Positions 6,466 to 10,760 of a stretch of 10,760 nucleotides of DNA are shown in pieces. The notes under the pieces are model-generated. The model saw only the letters and a program-made list of their open reading frames with translations, searched no databases and was not told the origin of the DNA. Location of the stretch: the NCBI GenBank assembly GCA_030589605.1, contig JAUUVJ010000104.1, forward strand, positions 1 to 10,760. Reading direction: 5' to 3'. The position numbers and the translations under genes are program-made. This DNA comes from Candidatus Hodarchaeota archaeon (GTDB taxonomy: Archaea > Asgardarchaeota > Heimdallarchaeia > Hodarchaeales > Hodarchaeaceae). How positions within the stretch are numbered: position 1 is the stretch's first letter; each line of letters opens with the position of its first letter.

Positions 6466-6793
6466 ATCTCTCAAGTTGTATTTGAATGATATTCTTGAAT
6501 GTATCGATTGGATTGAAAAGTTTTCAAAGGGTCTCACTTTCGAGGATTTTTTTGATGATCGAAAGACTCAGGATGCAATAATCAGGAATTTATTAGTTAT
6601 TGGAGAAGCTACAAAGAATCTCCCAAAAGAAATAAAAGTAAAACATACTTTCGATTGGAAAGCTGTAGCTGGTTTTCGAGATATCTTAATTCATCAATAT
6701 GCTGGAGTAAGTTTTCGAATTGTTTGGGATGTTATCATGAATGAACTCCCTGTTCTTAAACAAGTTATTCAGACTATATTGAAAGAACAATAA
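6458..6793 (+). CDS. hepT: HEPN-domain toxin, HepT-type (RX4HXY)
   Basis: A 111-residue all-helical HEPN protein of the HepT (formerly DUF86) kind. The active-site motif R74-DILI-H79-Q-Y81 is complete: Arg and His form the RNase centre, and Tyr81 corresponds to the tyrosine that MntA enzymes AMPylate in studied systems. Upstream, RNLLVIGEATKNLP (43-56) is the usual HepT helix. Family members are metal-independent RNases that act as dimers and inhibit growth when not modified. It is the partner of the overlapping upstream mntA, with translation probably coupled. An inverted repeat follows the stop. Whether this pair works as defence against viruses or plasmids, or as plain stabilising toxin-antitoxin, cannot be read from the sequence. 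Confidence 0.9.
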   Translation: MPRSLKLYLNDILECIDWIEKFSKGLTFEDFFDDRKTQDAIIRNLLVIGEATKNLPKEIKVKHTFDWKAVAGFRDILIHQYAGVSFRIVWDVIMNELPVLKQVIQTILKEQ

Positions 6794-6798
6794 CATCA

Positions 6799-6816
6799 TT
6801 TTCATATTAATGAAAA
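6799..6816 (+). terminator. Hairpin just after hepT
   Basis: TTTTCAT-ATTA-ATGAAAA is a perfect 7-bp inverted repeat starting 6 nt after the hepT stop and followed by GGTTTT. It may end the mntA-hepT transcript or protect its 3' end. The stem is AT-rich and weak. Confidence 0.35.
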
Positions 6817-6865
6817 GGTTTTAATGATTTATCAAGTGAAAACAGTATTTTTAGGAAGAATCAGT

Positions 6866-6979
6866 ATGAGTAATTCATTTAAGAAAAAGTGGGAGAAAAA
6901 CTGAAGTAATTGATAAGTATCCTCGTAATACTAATATATTGATGATCATTCAAGCGATAATTTAATGACCTTTCTCTAA
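6866..6979 (+). pseudogene. Remnant of a paralogue of the 205-aa gene
   Basis: The certain part is 6935-6979, which encodes YIDDHSSDNLMTFL and a stop, 12 of 14 residues identical to the C-terminus of the 205-aa protein. A stop (TAA, 6932-6934) sits directly upstream in frame, so it cannot be translated as part of a long protein. Further up, 6853-6904 has AGGA, a spacer and an ATG opening a 12-codon frame beginning MSNS, faintly like MQSNTSN of the intact gene. That may be the old 5' end with the middle deleted, but this part is speculative. The 3' end of the convergent transporter gene overlaps the repeat. Confidence 0.6.
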
Positions 6980-6988
6980 AAGGTTAGA
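6935..6988 (+). repeat. 54-nt direct repeat, copy 2
   Basis: Second copy of the 3' end of the 205-aa gene, 45 of 54 identical to 5865-5918. The two copies bracket the mntA-hepT cassette. The last bases overlap the stop codon of the AEC transporter on the other strand. Confidence 0.85.
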
Positions 6989-7985
6989 TAGGGAATAACC
7001 ACAGCAGAATAAACAACTCAAATGGAAGCACTATTAACGCGAGCAATGTGACAAAAGTAACTACTAAACTAATCTTCGACTCATCAAGATTAAAATACTG
7101 AGCATATAGCACATTACTGATTGCAGGGGGAGCCATACTCTGTATCATTAGTGCAATAGCCATACCCGATGAGGTAGCTAATGGTATGAGAAAGGAAATA
7201 ACTATCAAAGGAGCAACTAGGAACCGGGTGGAAGATACTTTTCCTATTTCAGCTGAAAGGATATTTCTCGGGTGAAGTTGACTGAAATCTTGAAAACTTA
7301 CCCCTATTAAAAGTAATGATCCATATAAAGATATTGTTTTAAATATATCGAAGCCTGGTATCCTGTTGATTGATTCTGGACCAAATATTATATAGATGAA
7401 CATTCCAATGAATAATGCAAGAAAAGGTGGAAATTTTAGCAAATTCATCATATTTCGTTTAATAATTTGCTTGTTTTGATTTTTTTGATCATTTTCCTTA
7501 CTATTTTTCATAGGATCATAAATAATACCCAAAATCACTCCAAATGTATTTCTGAGAGCCATTGCTATGAAAACAAAGATGGCCGCATAAAAGAGTCCAT
7601 CATCACCAACTATAGCTAAAATAATCGGGAAAGGAAACAGTAAAGCGTTTGGAAAAGTGGCACACAATGCCAATGCACCGTTTTCCCCTTGACTTTTTTC
7701 CTCAGTTCTTCGATTCATCAAAAAAATTGCGAAAAAGCTTGTAAAATGAGCTATTAAGGCAATTAGAATGACAATAAAGACTTCGTATCCGATAAATGTT
7801 TCAATTGACCCATATGATCCAATGATAGTTATTGGAAAAAAAATCCATAGAATTATCTTTGTAACTATTTTGCCATGTTTTGGATCGTAAAAATTCGAAA
7901 ATCGCCAGATAATTCCAATAGCAATGAAAAAATAGACAATTGAGAGTTTTGGTAATAGACTAATGAAAACGTCAATTAATGACAC
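6984..7985 (-). CDS. AEC-family (auxin efflux carrier-like) membrane transporter
   Basis: A 333-residue integral membrane protein with about ten hydrophobic segments in a 5+5 layout (roughly 10-29, 39-57, 67-90, 106-126, 129-156, then 184-203, 215-233, 252-272, 273-292, 303-331). A hydrophilic loop rich in Lys, Asn and Gln (157-180) separates the halves. The proline- and asparagine-bearing helix breaks FPNALLFPFP (111-120) and APPAISNVLYAQ (285-296) are typical of the AEC/PIN family. Prokaryotic members move small organic anions such as malate; the substrate here is unknown. The start is GTG at 7983-7985, supported by AAGGTG 8 nt upstream, with no in-frame ATG nearby. It follows ribA by 69 nt on the same strand, so co-transcription is likely. 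A role in riboflavin or precursor transport is only a guess from position. Confidence 0.85.
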   Translation of the reverse strand: MSLIDVFISLLPKLSIVYFFIAIGIIWRFSNFYDPKHGKIVTKIILWIFFPITIIGSYGSIETFIGYEVFIVILIALIAHFTSFFAIFLMNRRTEEKSQGENGALALCATFPNALLFPFPIILAIVGDDGLFYAAIFVFIAMALRNTFGVILGIIYDPMKNSKENDQKNQNKQIIKRNMMNLLKFPPFLALFIGMFIYIIFGPESINRIPGFDIFKTISLYGSLLLIGVSFQDFSQLHPRNILSAEIGKVSSTRFLVAPLIVISFLIPLATSSGMAIALMIQSMAPPAISNVLYAQYFNLDESKISLVVTFVTLLALIVLPFELFILLWLFPI

Positions 7986-8037
7986 TCTTTTTGCACCTTA
8001 GTTGCGGAAGCTACTGTTCAACTGACTAATCTATTAT

Positions 8038-8060
8038 ATTTAATGAATAAAGCATTAAAT
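8038..8060 (-). repeat. Inverted repeat across the ribA stop codon
   Basis: ATTTAATG (8038-8045) and CATTAAAT (8053-8060) form a perfect 8-bp stem with a 7-nt loop. The arm contains the ribA stop codon. In the transcript it could slow the polymerase or set an RNA end between ribA and the transporter gene. All pairs but one are A-T, so the stem is weak. Confidence 0.4.
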
Positions 8061-8759
8061 TTCGTTTTCTCTTGAATGAATATTCAATAGATGTCCGAAT
8101 CGATCCTTTTTAGTTTTCATATACGTAATATTATGCTCTGAAGTAGGTAATTCAAGAGGAACTCTTTCTTTTACCGTAATATACTTGTTAAGTTGTTCTA
8201 TTTTTTCTGGATTATTTGTGATTAACCGAATGCTCTTAATGCCAAGTTTAGTTAGCATTTTTCCTGCTACTTCATAATCTCGTTCATCAGGTTGGAATCC
8301 TAAACGAACGTTTGCATCATAGGTATCAAATCCTTCATCTTGAAGAGCATAGGCACGAAGTTTATTTACAAGTCCAATTCCTCTTCCTTCTTGCTGCATA
8401 TAAATAACTACTCCTTCCTCATCTTTTTCGATCATAGCTAATGCTAGATTCAATTGGGGGCCACAATCACACCTTAAAGATCCTAAAGCATCACCAGTTA
8501 AGCACGCAGAATGAACTCGTACAAGAATATTTTCTTTATTACTAATTTCTCCTTTAATAATTGCTATATGTTCTTCTTGATCTTTATTATTGACAAAACC
8601 AACAATTTTATAGATTCCAAATTTGCTAGGTAACTCTGCAACCGCTACAATTGATACACAGGTTTCTTTTTCACAATTTTTACAATCCTCTCTGTTTGGA
8701 CATTCCTTAAAATCTTCTAAATCTTGATCGATAATCTCATCAATTGTTAAATTTCTCAT
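8055..8759 (-). CDS. ribA: GTP cyclohydrolase II with N-terminal four-cysteine extension
   Basis: A 234-residue enzyme that opens GTP to 2,5-diamino-6-ribosylamino-4(3H)-pyrimidinone 5'-phosphate, formate and pyrophosphate, the entry to riboflavin synthesis. Zinc ligands C86, C97 and C99 (ACLTGDALGSLRCDCG) match E. coli RibA C54, C65 and C67. Y137, D158 and R160 match catalytic Y105, D126 and R128. QQEGRGIGL and the C-terminal FGHLL are also typical. Relative to E. coli there is an extra stretch of about 34 residues with C20, C26, C29 and C34 (C-x5-C-x2-C-x4-C), which might bind a metal. No fused DHBP synthase domain is present. The ATG start has AAGGT about 13 nt upstream, rather far. Many archaea use the unrelated GTP cyclohydrolase III instead, so this bacterial-type enzyme may have been acquired by transfer. 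Confidence 0.93.
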   Translation of the reverse strand: MRNLTIDEIIDQDLEDFKECPNREDCKNCEKETCVSIVAVAELPSKFGIYKIVGFVNNKDQEEHIAIIKGEISNKENILVRVHSACLTGDALGSLRCDCGPQLNLALAMIEKDEEGVVIYMQQEGRGIGLVNKLRAYALQDEGFDTYDANVRLGFQPDERDYEVAGKMLTKLGIKSIRLITNNPEKIEQLNKYITVKERVPLELPTSEHNITYMKTKKDRFGHLLNIHSRENEI

Positions 8760-9021
8760 AATAAATAAACGACCTTAAGTTATCATCACTAGGATACACT
8801 TCTTTGATTACTAGACATTAATGACGAAAATAGTACTAGATATTTATTAATTGTCTTGAATTAACTTATGGATAGCAGAGTTCTTTTTATTCCAGAATAT
8901 TTCTGAGTCTAGATTTTTTATAATAATGAAATCAACCTTACGAAAAAAGAAAAAGCCATAACAATAAAACATTATTATGTGAATCTGGTTCATTCACTAG
9001 ATGTGAGTTGAAGGAAACAGC
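8760..9021. promoter_or_regulatory. Divergent promoter region between ribA and gltX
   Basis: A 262-nt AT-rich spacer with no gene. On the minus strand TTAATAAATATC (about 8838-8850) is a candidate TATA element for ribA. On the plus strand TTTTTATAATA (about 8915-8925) is one for the GluRS gene, which would then have a leader of about 75 nt. No FMN riboswitch-like structure is apparent in the short ribA leader. Confidence 0.35.
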
Positions 9022-10760
9022 ATGAAAGACGAATTGTTGATAGAAAAATACACTTTACTCAACGCTGTGAAATATAAAGGGAAGGCTGAATTAAAATCTA
9101 CTTTGGGGGCTGTTATACAATTAAATCCAAAGGAATTTAAAACCAGAATTCCTGAAATCCGATCTTTGATTGAAAAAAGGATAACAATTGTCAATGAGAT
9201 GAGTATTGAAGAACAACGAACCAGATTGTTTGAACTGGATCCGAATAGTTTAGATCCAGTAAAGAAACGGAAGAAAGAAGTAAAAATTGACCTTCCTAAC
9301 CTTGATCGATTTAACGAAGTCGTATTAAGGCTTGCCCCTTATCCATCAGGGCCTCTTCACATTGGTAATTCCCGTATGGTTGTTCTGAATGACTATTGTG
9401 CTAAAAAGTATAAAGGGAAATTATATTTAGTTTTTGATGATACAATCGGGTCAGCTACCAAACTAATCGATCCAGAAGCATATAATGCAATCCCTGAAGG
9501 TCTGGATTTTCTTGGAGTTAAGGTTCACAAAACATTTTACAAATCTGATCGCCTAGATCTGTTTTACAAATATGCACATGATATTCTCAGCAAAAAAAAA
9601 GCCTACGTATGTACCTGTGATGGTAAAAAATGGCGTGAAAAATATAAAATCCAAATGAACGAATGTCCTTGCCATGGTTTATCGGTCGAGGAGAATTTGT
9701 CTCGTTGGGAAAAAATGCTGGATGGAACATACCCAGAACAGGGTGCTGTTGTTAGGTTAATCACAAGTATGCAAGAACCAGATCCAGCAATTAGAGATCC
9801 AGTAATGCTGAGAATAACCGAACGGGATCATCCACGAGTAGGTACGAAGTATCGTGTATGGCCATTACTCGAGTTCTCATGGGGGATTGATGATCACGAA
9901 TTAGGAATCACACACATTATTCGTGGAAAAGATCTTCGCAAAGAAGGAGTTTTAGAACAACGGATTTGGCAAATTTATAATTGGAAAGAACCAAGCATCA
10001 TTTTATATGGCCGAATGAAATTAAAGGACTTACAATTAAGTAAAAGTAAATCTGCACAACTAATTCGTGAGAAAGTTTATCAAGATTGGACTGATCCTCG
10101 AACTTGGACGTTACAATCACTTAATCGTCGGGGTATTCAATCTAAAGCAATTATTAACGCTTTATTAGTTTTTGGAGTAAGTCCTGTTGATGTAACTTTT
10201 TCTCCAGAACATATCTATTCAGCTAATCGTCCTCTCATTGATTCTGTCGCAAATAGATTTTTTATGGTTCTAGATCCCGTAAAAATCCTGGTAAATAATG
10301 TACCAGAAGATATCACAGAATCTTTTCCTTTAATCCATCCAGAATTTCCCCAAAGAGGAACTAGAAAGATAAAAGTTGAAGTTAAGAATAATAAAACATT
10401 GGTAATTGTTCCAAAAGAGGATATCGAAGAAACTGGAATAAATAATATTGTGAGATTAAAAGATCTAATAAACGTAGTAATAAAAACTTATAATATAGAT
10501 AAAGATCCTTTTGGAGATACAGAATATCACAGTACTGATGTTTCAGAAGCTAGGAAAGCCAAAGCGCGTATGATCCAGTGGGTTCCGTCTCATTCCGCTA
10601 TTCCAGTCGAGATATTGATGCCTAATGGGGAAATTACAACGGGTGTTGCTGAACCTAGTTTAAAAAGCTCTGAACTTGGTCAAATTGTACAATTTGAACG
10701 TTTTGCGTTTTGTAGAGTTGAGGAGATTAGCTCAAAGGTTAAACTAATCTGGATTCATAG
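9022..10760 (+). CDS. gltX: Glutamyl-tRNA synthetase, archaeal type, 3' end cut by window edge
   Basis: 579 complete codons are visible with no stop; the last residues (KLIWIH) resemble the usual end of archaeal GluRS, so only a few codons are probably missing. The enzyme charges tRNA with glutamate using ATP. The N-terminal alpha-helical part (EKYTLLNAVKYKGKA) is specific to the archaeal/eukaryotic GluRS family. The class I HIGH site is H113-I-G-N116 in PSGPLHIGNSR. A Zn-binding knuckle has C197-x-C199 and C215-x-C217. The KMSKS counterpart is LSKSK at 339-343. DDHELGITHIIRGKD (290-304) is diagnostic, and the beta-barrel anticodon-binding part follows from about 400. The ATG has AAGGA 7 nt upstream. 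Archaeal enzymes of this type often also charge tRNA-Gln for later amidation; that is family knowledge, not shown here. Confidence 0.95.
   Translation, partial: MKDELLIEKYTLLNAVKYKGKAELKSTLGAVIQLNPKEFKTRIPEIRSLIEKRITIVNEMSIEEQRTRLFELDPNSLDPVKKRKKEVKIDLPNLDRFNEVVLRLAPYPSGPLHIGNSRMVVLNDYCAKKYKGKLYLVFDDTIGSATKLIDPEAYNAIPEGLDFLGVKVHKTFYKSDRLDLFYKYAHDILSKKKAYVCTCDGKKWREKYKIQMNECPCHGLSVEENLSRWEKMLDGTYPEQGAVVRLITSMQEPDPAIRDPVMLRITERDHPRVGTKYRVWPLLEFSWGIDDHELGITHIIRGKDLRKEGVLEQRIWQIYNWKEPSIILYGRMKLKDLQLSKSKSAQLIREKVYQDWTDPRTWTLQSLNRRGIQSKAIINALLVFGVSPVDVTFSPEHIYSANRPLIDSVANRFFMVLDPVKILVNNVPEDITESFPLIHPEFPQRGTRKIKVEVKNNKTLVIVPKEDIEETGINNIVRLKDLINVVIKTYNIDKDPFGDTEYHSTDVSEARKAKARMIQWVPSHSAIPVEILMPNGEITTGVAEPSLKSSELGQIVQFERFAFCRVEEISSKVKLIWIH

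Noticed and set aside
5919..6934. A true integrase-driven mobile element between the 54-nt repeats
   Set aside because: No integrase, transposase or terminal inverted repeats are present in the ~1 kb between the copies; only mntA-hepT is there. Kept as one possible history, not annotated as an element.
8997..9194. 65-codon minus-strand frame
   Set aside because: Antisense to the N-terminus of the glutamyl-tRNA synthetase gene.

Overview
The window looks like a piece of an Asgard archaeal genome. It is AT-rich. The core genes are archaeal in type: a GluRS of the archaeal/eukaryotic family and an archaeal HMG-CoA synthase of the mevalonate pathway. The left edge holds a Ras/Rab-like small GTPase with P-loop, switch I threonine and DTAGQE. 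Rab-like GTPases next to archaeal housekeeping genes are an Asgard hallmark, but the lineage within Asgard cannot be told from here.

Layout. Bases 1-4244 are read from the minus strand. In transcription order they are HMG-CoA synthase with an unusual C-terminal extension (4244-2568), an O6-alkylguanine-DNA alkyltransferase (2385-1804), an M24B Xaa-Pro peptidase (1758-541), and the GTPase (320 to beyond the left edge). Bases 4245-5291 are a roughly 1 kb AT-rich gap with no convincing gene. Its part nearest the HMG-CoA synthase start holds a cluster of inverted repeats, including two tandem 21-nt hairpin-forming repeats; these are candidates for an operator or a structured leader.

Bases 5292-6988 form the accessory part. 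An unrecognised 205-aa protein made of two diverged copies of one ~80-residue unit is followed by a minimal nucleotidyltransferase/HEPN pair (mntA-hepT). After that pair lies a diverged second copy of the last 54 nt of the 205-aa gene region. The toxin-antitoxin pair therefore sits between an intact gene and the decayed 3' end of a paralogue. This is the most informative structural observation in the window.

Bases 6984-8759 (minus) carry GTP cyclohydrolase II (ribA, riboflavin pathway) followed by an AEC-family transporter, probably co-transcribed. From 9022 an archaeal glutamyl-tRNA synthetase runs off the right edge, probably only a few codons short of its stop. No tRNA, rRNA, CRISPR array, transposase or integrase was seen.
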